From: Jeotgalibacillus malaysiensis
Lineage (GTDB): Bacteria; Bacillota; Bacilli; Bacillales; Jeotgalibacillaceae
Assembly: GCA_000818095.1 (NCBI GenBank)
Contig: CP009416.1
Coordinates: 1,286,501-1,350,500 of the forward strand
Direction of reading: 5' to 3'
DNA length: 64,000 bases
The notes beneath the pieces are model-generated. The model had not been told where the DNA came from, ran no database searches, and worked only from the letters and a program-made list of their open reading frames with translations. Position 1 is the stretch's first letter. Each line of letters starts with the position of its first letter. Positions 29,281 to 37,539 of the stretch are shown piece after piece. The translations under genes were made by a program, and so were the position numbers.

Positions 29281-30657
29281 ATGGCTGAACAGGAACTAGA
29301 AAAAGAAACAGTAATTGATGAAGACTATTTAATAAAAACGCTTGAGAACAATGAGTTTGATGTTTTTAGGGATGAGTACTTTAATCTGCATCCTTATGAT
29401 CGTGCCCAGTTTTATTTCAGGCTTGAGCCAGAGCAGCGTGTAAAAATTTATGAATATCTGTCCCCTGAAGAAATGGGGGAAATCATCGAAAATATTGAAG
29501 CGGATGATGAGGATTACGAGCCGCTTTTTGCTGAGATGAATGCCCAGTATGCTGCAGATACGCTTTCACATATGTATACAGATGATGCAGTAGACGTATT
29601 AAATGAATTAAACAAGGATCAGGCAGCAAGTTATTTAACAATTATGGATCAGGAGTCTGCAAAGGAAATTAAGAACCTGCTTCATTATGAGGAATATACT
29701 GCCGGGTCCATTATGACAACAGAATTTATCTCAATCCCCGAGCACTCCACGGTCCGTTCAGCAATGGCGATCTTAAGAAACAAAGCGCCGGACGCTGAGA
29801 CCATTTACTATACGTTTGTCATTAATGAAGACAGACAACTTGTCGGCGTTGTGTCATTAAGAGATCTGATCACTTCAGAAGAAGACAGGCTGATCAAGGA
29901 GATTATGTCAGACAGAGTCGTATCCGTTTCAGTAAGTGAAGACCAGGAAAACGTTGCGAGAATGATGAAGGATTACGACTTTCTCGCACTGCCGGTTGTT
30001 GACTTTCAGCAGCATTTACTTGGAATTATCACAGTCGATGATATCATCGACGTTCTAGATGAAGAGGCTTCTGATGACTACTCAAAGCTTGCCGGGGTCT
30101 CAGATATGGACTCCCGCGACCGTACACCAATCAGAGCTGCAAGAAAACGTCTGCCATGGCTGATTGCCCTACTTTTCCTGGGCATGCTTACAGCTAACTT
30201 GATAGGAAGCTTTGAAGATACACTTGAACAGGTAGCGATCCTTGCCGTATTTATTCCACTGATCGCAGGGATGGCCGGAAACACAGGAACACAGGCACTG
30301 GCCGTTGCAGTCAGAAGTATTGCTACAGGTGATATTAAAGATGAAAGTAAAATGAAACTCATCATAAGAGAAGCAGGCACAGGTCTGATCACAGGTACAG
30401 TTTGCGGGATACTTGTTACAGGAATCGTATACGTATGGCAGGGTTCATTTTTTCTCGGTCTACTCGTCGGATTCTCGATCTTTGCATCATTAATTGTCGC
30501 GACACTTGCTGGCTCGCTTGTCCCGCTTGTCATGCACAAATTCAACATCGACCCGGCCGTCGCATCAGGCCCATTTATTACAACCATCAACGATATCATC
30601 AGTATTTTGATTTACTTTGGCATTGCAACATCGTTTATGGGATACTTACAGCCTTAA
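29281..30657 (+). CDS. mgtE: magnesium transporter MgtE
   Basis: Dimeric Mg2+ channel with self-gating. Order: superhelical N-domain (about 20-135), paired CBS domains (about 140-265, with TAGSIMTTEFISIP and MSDRVVSVSVSEDQ), plug helix, then five transmembrane helices with the pore signature PLIAGMAGNTGTQALAVAVR. 458 residues. I looked for an Mg2+ M-box leader in the about 220-base upstream gap and see none, so gating by the CBS region may be the main control. Confidence 0.93.
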   Translation: MAEQELEKETVIDEDYLIKTLENNEFDVFRDEYFNLHPYDRAQFYFRLEPEQRVKIYEYLSPEEMGEIIENIEADDEDYEPLFAEMNAQYAADTLSHMYTDDAVDVLNELNKDQAASYLTIMDQESAKEIKNLLHYEEYTAGSIMTTEFISIPEHSTVRSAMAILRNKAPDAETIYYTFVINEDRQLVGVVSLRDLITSEEDRLIKEIMSDRVVSVSVSEDQENVARMMKDYDFLALPVVDFQQHLLGIITVDDIIDVLDEEASDDYSKLAGVSDMDSRDRTPIRAARKRLPWLIALLFLGMLTANLIGSFEDTLEQVAILAVFIPLIAGMAGNTGTQALAVAVRSIATGDIKDESKMKLIIREAGTGLITGTVCGILVTGIVYVWQGSFFLGLLVGFSIFASLIVATLAGSLVPLVMHKFNIDPAVASGPFITTINDIISILIYFGIATSFMGYLQP

Positions 30658-30745
30658 TTTATGATGTATAAAGCTGTGAAAATAATTATTATTTTATTCC
30701 AGCTAACTTTTTTTTGAAATCAGCGAAGTCCCTTCAAAAAATTTA

Positions 30746-30870
30746 GTGTAGCGGAGCGGAAGGCGGCGACTCCAGCAGAATGTGACGGACAGCTGAGACC
30801 CCACAGGGCGAAGCACGAGGAGGCTCAGCGCCGTCCCTGCGGAAAGCGTCCGCCTGAAGCGTAGCGAAAC
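30746..30870. repeat. dispersed repeat, flank type II, full copy
   Basis: GGCGGCGACTCCAGCAG, GACGGACAGCTGAGACCCC, ACGAGGAGGCTCAGCGCCG and GGAAAGCGTCCGCC match the copy at 5366-5494 in the same orientation, with GTAGCGGAGCGG on the left and GAAGCGTAGCGAAAC on the right. It lies right before the fabI promoter. Confidence 0.85.
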
Positions 30871-30888
30871 GATTACTTATATAAAATA

Positions 30889-30933
30889 TTGCCTCCAATC
30901 ATGTAAATGTGTTAAGTTAGTATCAGGTACTAA
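30889..30933 (+). promoter_or_regulatory. fabI promoter with FapR operator
   Basis: TTAGTATCAGGTACTAA at 30917-30933 is, read on the other strand, the FapR consensus TTAGTACCTGATACTAA. TTGCCT (30889), 17 bases and TTAAGT (30912) is a candidate promoter, so bound FapR would cover the start site and be released by malonyl-CoA. Confidence 0.85.
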
Positions 30934-30960
30934 TAACTTGTTCTAAACAAGGAGGACAAA

Positions 30961-31734
30961 ATGAGCTTATCACTAAAAGGAAAAACAATTGTTGTAATGG
31001 GAGTTGCCAATAAAAGAAGCATCGCCTGGGGAATAGCAAGATCGCTTGACGAAGCAGGCGCAAATTTAGTTTTTACATATGCAGGCGAACGTTTTGAAAA
31101 ACCTGTACGTGACCTCGTCAGTACACTTAAAGGCAATCATGAATTAATTTTACCGTGTGATATCACAAATGATGATGAAATTAAATCATGCTTCAATACA
31201 ATTAAAGAAAGTGTTGGCACAATTCACGGCTTTGCACACTGTATTGCATTTGCAGCTAAAGAAGATCTGCAGGGTGAATACACAAATACAAACCGTGATA
31301 ATTTCCTTCTGGCACATAACATCAGTTCTTATTCACTGACTGCTGTTGCGAAGGAAGCCCGTCCATTAATGACAGAAGGCGGGAGCATTGTGACACTGAC
31401 TTATCTCGGTGGAGAAAGAATTCTTCCAAATTACAACGTCATGGGTGTGGCAAAAGCTTCACTTGAAGCAAGTGTTCGTTATCTTGCAGGTGACCTTGGT
31501 AAAGACAATATTCGCGTTAACTCAATTTCAGCGGGACCAATCAGAACGCTGTCAGCAAAAGGAATTAACGACTTTAACTCGATTCTGAAAGAAATTGAAG
31601 AAAAAGCACCACTCAGAAGAAATACAACGCCGGAAGAAGTAGGCGACACAGCAGCATTCCTTTTCAGTGACTACTCACGAGGAATGACGGGTGAAAACCT
31701 GCACGTTGATTCAGGCTATCATATCGTAGGTTAA
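30961..31734 (+). CDS. fabI: enoyl-ACP reductase I (FabI)
   Basis: NAD(P)H-dependent enoyl-ACP reductase closing each elongation cycle. VVMGVANKRSIAWGIARSL is the modified Rossmann glycine motif of FabI; the Tyr-x6-Lys pair is in LPNYNVMGVAKASLEASVRYL; the end GENLHVDSGYHIVG is typical. 257 residues. AAGGAGGA precedes the ATG. FapR-controlled; target of triclosan-type inhibitors. Followed by cotO as in B. subtilis. Confidence 0.95.
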   Translation: MSLSLKGKTIVVMGVANKRSIAWGIARSLDEAGANLVFTYAGERFEKPVRDLVSTLKGNHELILPCDITNDDEIKSCFNTIKESVGTIHGFAHCIAFAAKEDLQGEYTNTNRDNFLLAHNISSYSLTAVAKEARPLMTEGGSIVTLTYLGGERILPNYNVMGVAKASLEASVRYLAGDLGKDNIRVNSISAGPIRTLSAKGINDFNSILKEIEEKAPLRRNTTPEEVGDTAAFLFSDYSRGMTGENLHVDSGYHIVG

Positions 31735-31736
31735 TC

Positions 31737-31772
31737 AAAAGGCTTATCGGCATTTGCTGATAAGCCTTTTTT
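31737..31772 (+). terminator. terminator of fabI
   Basis: AAGGCTTATC, loop GGCATTTGCT, GATAAGCCTT, then TTTT. Confidence 0.9.
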
Positions 31773-31774
31773 GC

Positions 31775-32010
31775 TGTCTTAAGTGAAGCAGGCATCTGCG
31801 TAGGTAAAATGACCCTAAGTGGCGAACATGGCGGGTCAAACGTCGAACTGGCGCTTTGAAGTCGCGAATGACAACCGGTATACTTTGAACGTCAGTTATT
31901 TCCCGCCGAACCTTCACAATTTCCCGCCGAACCGCATCATCCCGCACCAACATAATATCCGGCATACAACTCACACGCCATACATATACTGAACCACTAA
32001 CCGTTAAAGG
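31775..32010. other. unusual non-coding block with a short tandem repeat
   Basis: About 235 bases before the cotO remnant. ATTTCCCGCCGAACC occurs twice 21 bases apart (31898 and 31919), followed by a partial third unit ATCCCGCACC. Repeated GCG/CGAAC words and a base composition unlike the flanks suggest a degenerate dispersed element distinct from the core repeats. The open frame on the minus strand has no ribosome binding site. Confidence 0.5.
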
Positions 32011-32020
32011 GAGTGAGGAC

Positions 32021-32488
32021 TTGCACAAAAAGGGGCGTCCGCTTTTTTATGTCAACCAGCCTGAGTTTCCTGAAATTAAGCCTGTCATGCAGCACTGTTA
32101 TAAGGCCCCGTCAGTCCATGAAAAAACACCTGTTAAAAATGCGAAAGTACCACCGCTTGGATATGTAGAAGAATCAGCGATTGAAAAACCGCTGCCTGAA
32201 ACACCCTTACAGTAAAAACCGAGGGAATACAAATTCACCTTTAAAGAACTGAAGCCATTTAAAAAAATGACGCTTCCTGAAAAGCTGGATTACCTTGGAG
32301 CGTTTGAGGGAAGACGAGCGCCGTTTCAGTGCCACTTTTTAAATAAATTGGCAGAAGGTGCTGTAAGCAGAATTTTAGTCGTTGCAACAGGTACACTATT
32401 ATCCCCACTGACCTGTCAGCAAAAAGAAACCATTCCCTGTATCGCTCATGCCGTTTCACTGATCAGTCCTATGAAAGGAGTGCATTAG
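32021..32488 (+). pseudogene. cotO remnant with in-frame stop, fused to the C-terminal end of spoVAD
   Basis: One frame starting at a TTG behind GGGAGTGAGG and broken by TAA at 32213. Before the stop, RPLFYVNQPEFPEIKPVMQ resembles the CotO spore coat protein, whose gene follows fabI in B. subtilis. After it, FKELKPFKKMTLPEKLDYL continues the CotO pattern. From about 32330 the frame changes character: LNKLAEGAVSRILVVATGTLLS and IPCIAHAVSL match the last roughly 50 residues of SpoVAD (ILVVATGALLSP...ESIPGIAHAV type). The stop lies one base before spoVAE, as spoVAD does. I read this as a deletion that joined cotO to spoVAD and removed spoVAC and most of spoVAD. Confidence 0.75.
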
Positions 32489-32489
32489 A

Positions 32490-32846
32490 ATGAGTCCAAT
32501 GTTTTTTTGGGCATTTGTTGTCGGTGGATTAATCTGTGTGATTGGACAAATCATGATGGATGTATTAAAGCTGACGCCTGCACATACGCTTAGCACGCTT
32601 GTTGTCAGTGGGGCGCTCCTCGAAGCTTTTGGATTCTATGAACCGCTGATCGATTTTGCCGGGGCAGGTGCAACCGTTCCAATCACTTCTTTTGGCAATG
32701 CGCTGCTGCACGGCGCCATGCAGGAAGCAGAGAAGCATGGGATCATTGGCGTCATGACTGGCATGTTTGAAGTGACAAGCTCCGGTATTTCAGCAGCGAT
32801 TATTTTCGGGTTTATAGGTGCATTGATATTTAAACCAAAAGCCTGA
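32490..32846 (+). CDS. spoVAE: stage V sporulation protein AE (SpoVAE/SpoVAEB)
   Basis: 118-residue membrane protein of the SpoVA channel that moves dipicolinic acid into and out of the spore. Several hydrophobic helices with [40 protein letters not shown] and [22 protein letters not shown], the family pattern. AAAGGAGTG precedes the ATG. It normally works with SpoVAC and SpoVAD, which are not intact here, so this copy is either orphaned or a supplement to another spoVA operon elsewhere. Confidence 0.9.
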   Translation: MSPMFFWAFVVGGLICVIGQIMMDVLKLTPAHTLSTLVVSGALLEAFGFYEPLIDFAGAGATVPITSFGNALLHGAMQEAEKHGIIGVMTGMFEVTSSGISAAIIFGFIGALIFKPKA

Positions 32847-32907
32847 ACGTATACCCACTCTTTCTATATACCTTCTACATAGAATATAGAAGTCAGGGGG
32901 TGAAGGT

Positions 32908-33024
32908 ATGTACGGGAACTGCGGATACGGCAATTATGGCGGGTACAACGGCGGCTCTACGTTTGTGCTGATTGTTGTGCTTTTCATTCTATTAGTTATT
33001 GTTGGCGCAAGCTTCTACTATTAA
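32908..33024 (+). CDS. yjcZ: YjcZ family sporulation small protein
   Basis: 38 codons: a Gly/Tyr/Asn-rich head ([16 protein letters not shown]) and one hydrophobic helix ([19 protein letters not shown]) ending in YY. This is the YjcZ/sporulation membrane microprotein pattern. GGGGGTGA lies upstream. CATAGAATA at 32878-32886 resembles a SigK -10 (CATAnnnTA), which would fit late mother-cell expression, but the -35 is unclear. Confidence 0.85.
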   Translation: MYGNCGYGNYGGYNGGSTFVLIVVLFILLVIVGASFYY

Positions 33025-33030
33025 GTGCAA

Positions 33031-33058
33031 GAGCCACTCCGATATGGAGTGGCTTTTG
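33031..33058 (+). terminator. terminator after yjcZ
   Basis: AGCCACTCC, loop GATAT, GGAGTGGCT, then TTT; the T run is short. Confidence 0.65.
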
Positions 33059-33080
33059 ACAATCAGAGGGAGGGTTAAAT

Positions 33081-33335
33081 ATGAACGATGCTTTTTTAAA
33101 AAAAATAGAGAATAAAACCGGGGTTAATATGGATCAGATTTTTGCGCTGGCTAATGCATTTCAGCATGCAGATTTCAACGATGAACAGACAGTCAGGAAG
33201 CTTGTGCGTCAGGTCGTATCAGCTGCCGGAAAGCCGATTACAAAAGAAATGGAAGAAAAAATTGCAAAAACTGTAACGGCGAAAGGTGAAAAGATTGATT
33301 ATCATACTTTGTCCAATATGATTAACAAAAAATAA
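33081..33335 (+). CDS. spoVIF: stage VI sporulation protein F (SpoVIF)
   Basis: 84 residues, matching SpoVIF (YjcC): FLKKIENKTGVNMDQIFALA, HADFNDEQTVRKLVRQVVSAAGK and a Lys-rich end. In B. subtilis SpoVIF is needed for late coat assembly and GerR-dependent gene expression and lies in the same yjc region. GAGGGAGGG precedes the ATG. Confidence 0.85.
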   Translation: MNDAFLKKIENKTGVNMDQIFALANAFQHADFNDEQTVRKLVRQVVSAAGKPITKEMEEKIAKTVTAKGEKIDYHTLSNMINKK

Positions 33336-33430
33336 CCCCCATAAAAATTGTCAGCTGTCCGAACACTATAGCATAAAGTTTAAAATGCCGGAAAAAAGGT
33401 AATAATAAATAGTATTCGGAGGTGATAAGA

Positions 33431-33721
33431 ATGGGCTATATTGCACCAGTAAATCAGCTGCAGTATCAGCAGTACGCCGAAAGAGTGACAATGAAGGACT
33501 ACGATCCATACTACTTAACGCCTGTTCAAAAAGTCAGTAAGCTTCGCAGATCTGACAGAGATTTTGAAGAAGAGCTTGAGGAGAAGATGGACAGAAAAAC
33601 AAAGAGTCGTAAAAGCGATTTTAAAAGCGGGGACGCTCCCATCTTTCACATCCAGACCATTCCACCACACCTGATACAGCAGGTGACTGGTAAAGGACAG
33701 CACTTTAACGCTTCAATTTAA
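33431..33721 (+). CDS. hypothetical protein, possible sporulation gene
   Basis: 96 residues from the ATG at 33431, six bases after GGAGGTGA; the frame also runs from a GTG at 33422 that is part of that site. N terminus MGYIAPVNQLQYQQYAERVT, then a strongly charged middle (DRDFEEELEEKMDRKTKSRK) and PIFHIQTIPPHLIQQVTGKG. No membrane segment, no known domain that I recognise. It is placed after spoVIF and shares a terminator with yjcF. CATAAAGTTTA upstream (33371) is vaguely SigK-like. Confidence 0.7.
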   Translation: MGYIAPVNQLQYQQYAERVTMKDYDPYYLTPVQKVSKLRRSDRDFEEELEEKMDRKTKSRKSDFKSGDAPIFHIQTIPPHLIQQVTGKGQHFNASI

Positions 33722-33742
33722 ATATGTTGTAAATGAACAGTA

Positions 33743-33781
33743 AAAGAGGCTGGAACATAACTATGTTCCAGCCTCTTTTTT
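33743..33781. terminator. bidirectional terminator
   Basis: AGAGGCTGGAACATA, loop ACT, ATGTTCCAGCCTCT, then TTTTT; serves the genes on both sides. Confidence 0.9.
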
Positions 33782-34211
33782 AGTCTGTTCTTAAATCTTT
33801 TTGCATCGTATAATGCGGTATGCCTGCATCCATGAATTCATCTGAAATGACATGGTACCCGAGCTTTTTATAAAAGCCTAGCGCATGTGTCTGTGCATTC
33901 AGGATCAGTGAGCTGATACCTGTATTTTTGGCATGCCGCTCAATTTCTGTCATTAATAAAATGCCGGCATGTTGTCCGCGCAGCGCTCTTTTAACGCAGA
34001 CCCTTTCAACTTTTCCTTTTCCGTCTTTCATACGAAACCTGCCTGCACCTGCCGGCTGATCTTCTGCATAAAGGACAAAATGGGCAGCTGTCTGATCGTA
34101 TTCATCAAGCTCAAGTTCTTCCGGGACCTGCTGCTCACTTACAAATACTTCTTTACGCACCTGAAATGCGTCCTGTAACTCTTTATCATTTTCAACATGT
34201 TTTACATACAT
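33780..34211 (-). CDS. yjcF: GNAT family N-acetyltransferase (YjcF)
   Basis: 143 residues of the ElaA/YjcF type: VRKEVFVSEQQVPEELELDEYD is the family N-terminal signature; VERVCVKRALRGQHAGILLM carries the acetyl-CoA pyrophosphate loop (RGQHAG in place of R-x-x-G-x-G/A); NAQTHALGFYKKLGY follows. It starts on the TGATG overlap with yjcG, so it is translated from the same mRNA. Substrate unknown. Confidence 0.88.
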   Translation of the reverse strand: MYVKHVENDKELQDAFQVRKEVFVSEQQVPEELELDEYDQTAAHFVLYAEDQPAGAGRFRMKDGKGKVERVCVKRALRGQHAGILLMTEIERHAKNTGISSLILNAQTHALGFYKKLGYHVISDEFMDAGIPHYTMQKDLRTD

Positions 34212-34726
34212 CAGCTGTCGCCACCTAAACGGTACGTTTCATATACAGTCCATGATCCGTTCTCGAGCTGATATAACAGATGAAAACGGTCTACGGTTTC
34301 TTCGTGATCCACCCCAGCCATTCTCAGTGAACCATATACATCTGAATGTTCATCATTAGACAGCTTCTGTGCAATCGTAATATGCGGTACGAAAGAATAC
34401 TGTGATTCTCCGCCGAATTCACTGCTGTGAAGTGATTCGTAAAGACTTAATAGCTCAGGTACTGCATCGACCTTCATATAAATGACAGTATTAACGGGCT
34501 GAAAGGAGCTGATTTTATATGCTCTTAATGTAAATGGCGCTGCGTGCTTAGCGACATCGCCTAATTTTTTTGCAATCTCATTAATTTCATCATCCGTTGC
34601 ATCAAATGGCTCTTTAAGAGTCAGGTGAGGCGGAATCAGTGAATAGTGTGGATCATAACGCTTCCGGTAAGAATTCGCAAGATCCTGTAATTTTTTTGAA
34701 GGGAATACTGCGATACCAAACTTCAT
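34211..34726 (-). CDS. yjcG: 2H phosphoesterase / 2'-5' RNA ligase family (YjcG)
   Basis: 171 residues with the two H-x-T/S-x motifs of the 2H superfamily: [10 protein letters not shown] (about 33-42) and [10 protein letters not shown] (about 114-123). The family acts on 2',5' or cyclic phosphate bonds; the B. subtilis protein has a solved fold but no confirmed substrate. Behind GAGGAGG. Middle gene of yjcH-yjcG-yjcF. Confidence 0.9.
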   Translation of the reverse strand: MKFGIAVFPSKKLQDLANSYRKRYDPHYSLIPPHLTLKEPFDATDDEINEIAKKLGDVAKHAAPFTLRAYKISSFQPVNTVIYMKVDAVPELLSLYESLHSSEFGGESQYSFVPHITIAQKLSNDEHSDVYGSLRMAGVDHEETVDRFHLLYQLENGSWTVYETYRLGGDS

Positions 34727-34809
34727 AATTGTCAGCCTCCTCTTTTACATCATAAATTAATCATTGTCTCATACAATTATATCAGACAAATAGTTGAATA
34801 TTGCGTCGT

Positions 34810-35544
34810 TTAATAAGAAGTTTTTCTAAACATTTTTTCCATTACACGTTCAAGATCAGGCTGCCAGTATTTCCATGAGTGATCACCTTCGAATTCATCA
34901 TAAAATACACTGTACTTTTTTTCTTCCATAATCTCATGAAGCTTTCGGTTTGGTCCCAGAAAGTCTGCTTCAGAGCCGTTCGTTGTTTTTACTGAAGTCT
35001 CTCCATCACCAATAATATGATAAAAATTAATCAGCTGAACATCGCTGAACTGCTGTGCATTTTGCAGTACATTTTCATCGACAAGAGGTGATTGCATAAT
35101 CACGCGGCCGAATGTATTCGGATACTTCAATGCTGTCTGGAATGATACTGTACCAGCTAGAGAATCTCCGATCAAAGCACGCCCGATCCCGATATTGTAC
35201 GTGGGATATTCTTCATCAATAAATGGTACCAGCTCTCTGGCGATGAAACGGACGTAAGCATCATGCTGACTGCCTTGTGGGTGATATTTATCATAACGAT
35301 CTTTAACATTTTTATAAGGTACACCTACAAAAATCAGGTTTTCAATTTTTTCGTCTTCATTCAGCTGATCAAGCAGCCTCGGTACACGGCCAAGCTGAAA
35401 ATAATCTTTCCCATCCTGGGCAATCAGTACCGTATATTTATATAAAGGCGAATAATTATGAGGCAGATAAACAAGCAGATTCATTTCCTCTCCAAGCGCC
35501 TCACTGTATAGCTGATGTTCTTTTACTGTCCCTGTCTTAGGCAT
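34810..35544 (-). CDS. yjcH: esterase family protein (YjcH)
   Basis: 244-residue alpha/beta hydrolase of the esterase D/Fes type. VLIAQDGKDYFQLGRVPRL near the N terminus, the nucleophile in ALIGDSLAGTVSF (G-D-S-L-A), and a C-terminal EGDHSWKYWQP histidine. No signal peptide, so cytosolic. First gene of the yjcHGF cluster, with GGGAGG before the ATG. Confidence 0.88.
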   Translation of the reverse strand: MPKTGTVKEHQLYSEALGEEMNLLVYLPHNYSPLYKYTVLIAQDGKDYFQLGRVPRLLDQLNEDEKIENLIFVGVPYKNVKDRYDKYHPQGSQHDAYVRFIARELVPFIDEEYPTYNIGIGRALIGDSLAGTVSFQTALKYPNTFGRVIMQSPLVDENVLQNAQQFSDVQLINFYHIIGDGETSVKTTNGSEADFLGPNRKLHEIMEEKKYSVFYDEFEGDHSWKYWQPDLERVMEKMFRKTSY

Positions 35545-35660
35545 CAGAAATCCTCCCTGTTACAAAAAAAGTTTGAAGCGTTTACAAATAGATTGTATCA
35601 TATCAGTCTATACAGTTATCAAATCCGGCACCTCAGCAATGTCGAATGCTGTAGGAGTGT

Positions 35661-35735
35661 TATATTTAGGCTGGCTGATGATTGCACCGGCAGGGGACGC
35701 TTTTTGCCGTGCTGAAAAGACTGGTTTTTAACATA
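35661..35735. repeat. shortened type I dispersed repeat
   Basis: TATATTTAGGCTGGCTGATGA, ATTGCACC, GGGGACGCTTTTTGCCG, then GACTGGTTTTTAACATAGCTAAA. Both ends align with the copy at 4938-5111 (TATGTTAAAGGTGGCTGTTA and GGTCTTTAACATAACTAAA), but most of the core is gone. Confidence 0.65.
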
Positions 35736-35764
35736 GCTAAATACAAAGTAAAAGGAGATTGACG

Positions 35765-36316
35765 ATGAGAAATAAAAACAACAGAGTTCACTCACATGAT
35801 GTTACGCAGGCGGCTTATAATGCGCTGATTGAACGGGGCGTGACAATTAATGATATAGCAGAGATTGTCTATGAAATGCAGGGACCTTATAATGAGCAGC
35901 TTCAGCTTGATGAATGCATTGAAAGCGTTGAAAAAGTGCTGCTGAAAAGAGAAATGCAGCATGCGATACTTGTATCGGTTGAGCTTGACCGACTTGCTGA
36001 ACAGAAGAAGCTGTCAGAACCGCTTCAGTCACTCGTAGAAACAGATGAAGGGCTGTTTGGCGTAGATGAAACAATTGCACTTGGTGCCTCACTCGGTTAT
36101 GGCAGTATTGCCGTGACAACATTTGGGCATCTGGATAAAAATAAAATCGGTATCATTGAAAAGCTAGATACAAAAAGAGGCGGTGCGATCCACACGTTTC
36201 TTGATGATATGGTTGCAGCAATTGCAGCCAATGCCTCGTCAAGACTTGCACACAGGCTGAGAGATATTGAAGAAAATCTGCCGAAAAATGAAAGAAGAAT
36301 TATAGAAGACGAATAA
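35765..36316 (+). CDS. phosphatidylglycerophosphatase A family protein
   Basis: 183 residues of the PgpA family, like B. subtilis YutG and YpjQ. Seen: YNALIERGVTINDIAEIVYEMQ, ETDEGLFGVDETIALGASLGYGSIAVTTFGHLDK, and DKNKIGIIEKLD, plus Ala-rich helix IHTFLDDMVAAIAANASSRL. PgpA makes phosphatidylglycerol from its phosphate, although the soluble Bacillus proteins have no proven activity. ATG at 35765 follows AAAGGAG; the TTG six bases earlier is less likely. Confidence 0.85.
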   Translation: MRNKNNRVHSHDVTQAAYNALIERGVTINDIAEIVYEMQGPYNEQLQLDECIESVEKVLLKREMQHAILVSVELDRLAEQKKLSEPLQSLVETDEGLFGVDETIALGASLGYGSIAVTTFGHLDKNKIGIIEKLDTKRGGAIHTFLDDMVAAIAANASSRLAHRLRDIEENLPKNERRIIEDE

Positions 36317-36462
36317 GGCTATTCAAATTTTATACAAACCCTCCTGAAATATTGCAGAAACTTTTACATGAGATGACATGTTTACTGAAGAAAAGTCAGC
36401 GTTTACATCGTTGATTTATCAACATATGCAGTAAAATAATCTGTGCGCAAAATGATTTAAGT

Positions 36463-36493
36463 TTGACACAAATGTAATATTGCGTGATAAAAT
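36463..36493 (+). promoter_or_regulatory. candidate promoter of the TRAP operon
   Basis: TTGACA at 36463 with GATAAAAT downstream; the spacer is 17 to GATAAA or 19 to TAAAAT. Confidence 0.5.
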
Positions 36494-36535
36494 AGTATAC
36501 GTAGTTATGCAATTTTATAAGGAGGGGGAACTACT

Positions 36536-37513
36536 TTGAAAAACAAAAAGTTTAGTTTAAGCCTGATATTGCTTCTTGCAGTATCAATGATTCTTGCTGC
36601 CTGCGGTGGAGATGACAGCGGCAGTGGAGATGGTGAAGGCGAAGGCGGTTCAGACCAGCCTGAATTCATCAATATCGCAACTGGCGGTACTGGCGGTACA
36701 TACTACCCGCTTGGTGGAACATTCGCTCAGCTGATTGAAGAGGAAACTGGTATTACAACAACTGCCAATACTTCAAACGCTTCAGCTGAAAACATGGCGA
36801 TGATCGACAACGAAGAAGTTGAAATTGCGTTTGTTCAAACGGATATCGCTTCTTACGCTGTTGAAGGTACACAAATGTTTGATGCACCAATCGAAACAAT
36901 CCAGGGTCTTGCAACGCTTTACCCTGAAACAATTCAAATCGTAACAAGTGCTGATTCTGGTATTGAATCAGTTGAAGACCTTGCTGGTATGACTGTATCA
37001 GTAGGTGAGTCAGGTTCAGGTACACGTCTGAATGCTGAACAGATCCTTGAAGTTCACGGTATGTCATTTGATGACATGGACGTTCAGAACCTTTCATTCG
37101 ATGATTCAACTACTGGTATCCAGGATGGATCAATCGATGCTGCATTTATCACAGGTGGTACGCCAACTGGAGCGGTAGAAGGTCTTGCTGCTCAGGTTGA
37201 TGTTGTCATCGTTCCAATTGAAGCAGATATGGCTCAGGCGCTGATGGATGAATATCCATTCTATTCTGAAGATGAAGTTGCTTCAGGCACATACGGTCTT
37301 GAAGAGGCAGTTCCGACTGTAGCTGTTCAGGCGATGCTTGCTGTATCTTCTAACCTGTCTGAAGATGTTGTTTACGACATCACAGCTGCAATCTTTGAGA
37401 ACACTGATTCAATCACACACCCTAAAGGTGAGTTCATTACTGTAGATACTGCACTAGAGGGAATCGGAATCGATGTACACCCTGGTGCTCAGCGTTACTA
37501 CGACGAACAGTAA
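36536..37513 (+). CDS. TAXI family TRAP transporter solute-binding lipoprotein
   Basis: 325 residues, TTG start behind AAGGAGGGGG. Signal peptide with lipobox SMILAAC and a Gly/Asp/Glu-rich linker. INIATGGTGGTYYPLGGTFAQLI is the TAXI signature; DLAGMTVSVGESGSGTRLNAEQIL and FITGGTPTGAVEGLA follow. It binds an organic acid-type ligand outside the membrane for the fused permease two genes downstream. Related proteins bind glutamate or dicarboxylates, but the ligand here is unknown. Confidence 0.92.
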   Translation: MKNKKFSLSLILLLAVSMILAACGGDDSGSGDGEGEGGSDQPEFINIATGGTGGTYYPLGGTFAQLIEEETGITTTANTSNASAENMAMIDNEEVEIAFVQTDIASYAVEGTQMFDAPIETIQGLATLYPETIQIVTSADSGIESVEDLAGMTVSVGESGSGTRLNAEQILEVHGMSFDDMDVQNLSFDDSTTGIQDGSIDAAFITGGTPTGAVEGLAAQVDVVIVPIEADMAQALMDEYPFYSEDEVASGTYGLEEAVPTVAVQAMLAVSSNLSEDVVYDITAAIFENTDSITHPKGEFITVDTALEGIGIDVHPGAQRYYDEQ

Positions 37514-37539
37514 ACCGGAATTTAAATGAAATACGATGC

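Noticed and set aside
30078-30599. Open frame of 173 codons opposite mgtE
   Set aside because: Antisense shadow of the membrane domain; composition is typical of a reverse-frame artefact.
31744-32028. Minus-strand frame of 94 codons before cotO
   Set aside because: No ribosome binding site, Arg-rich translation of a repeat-like block, and it overlaps the fabI terminator.
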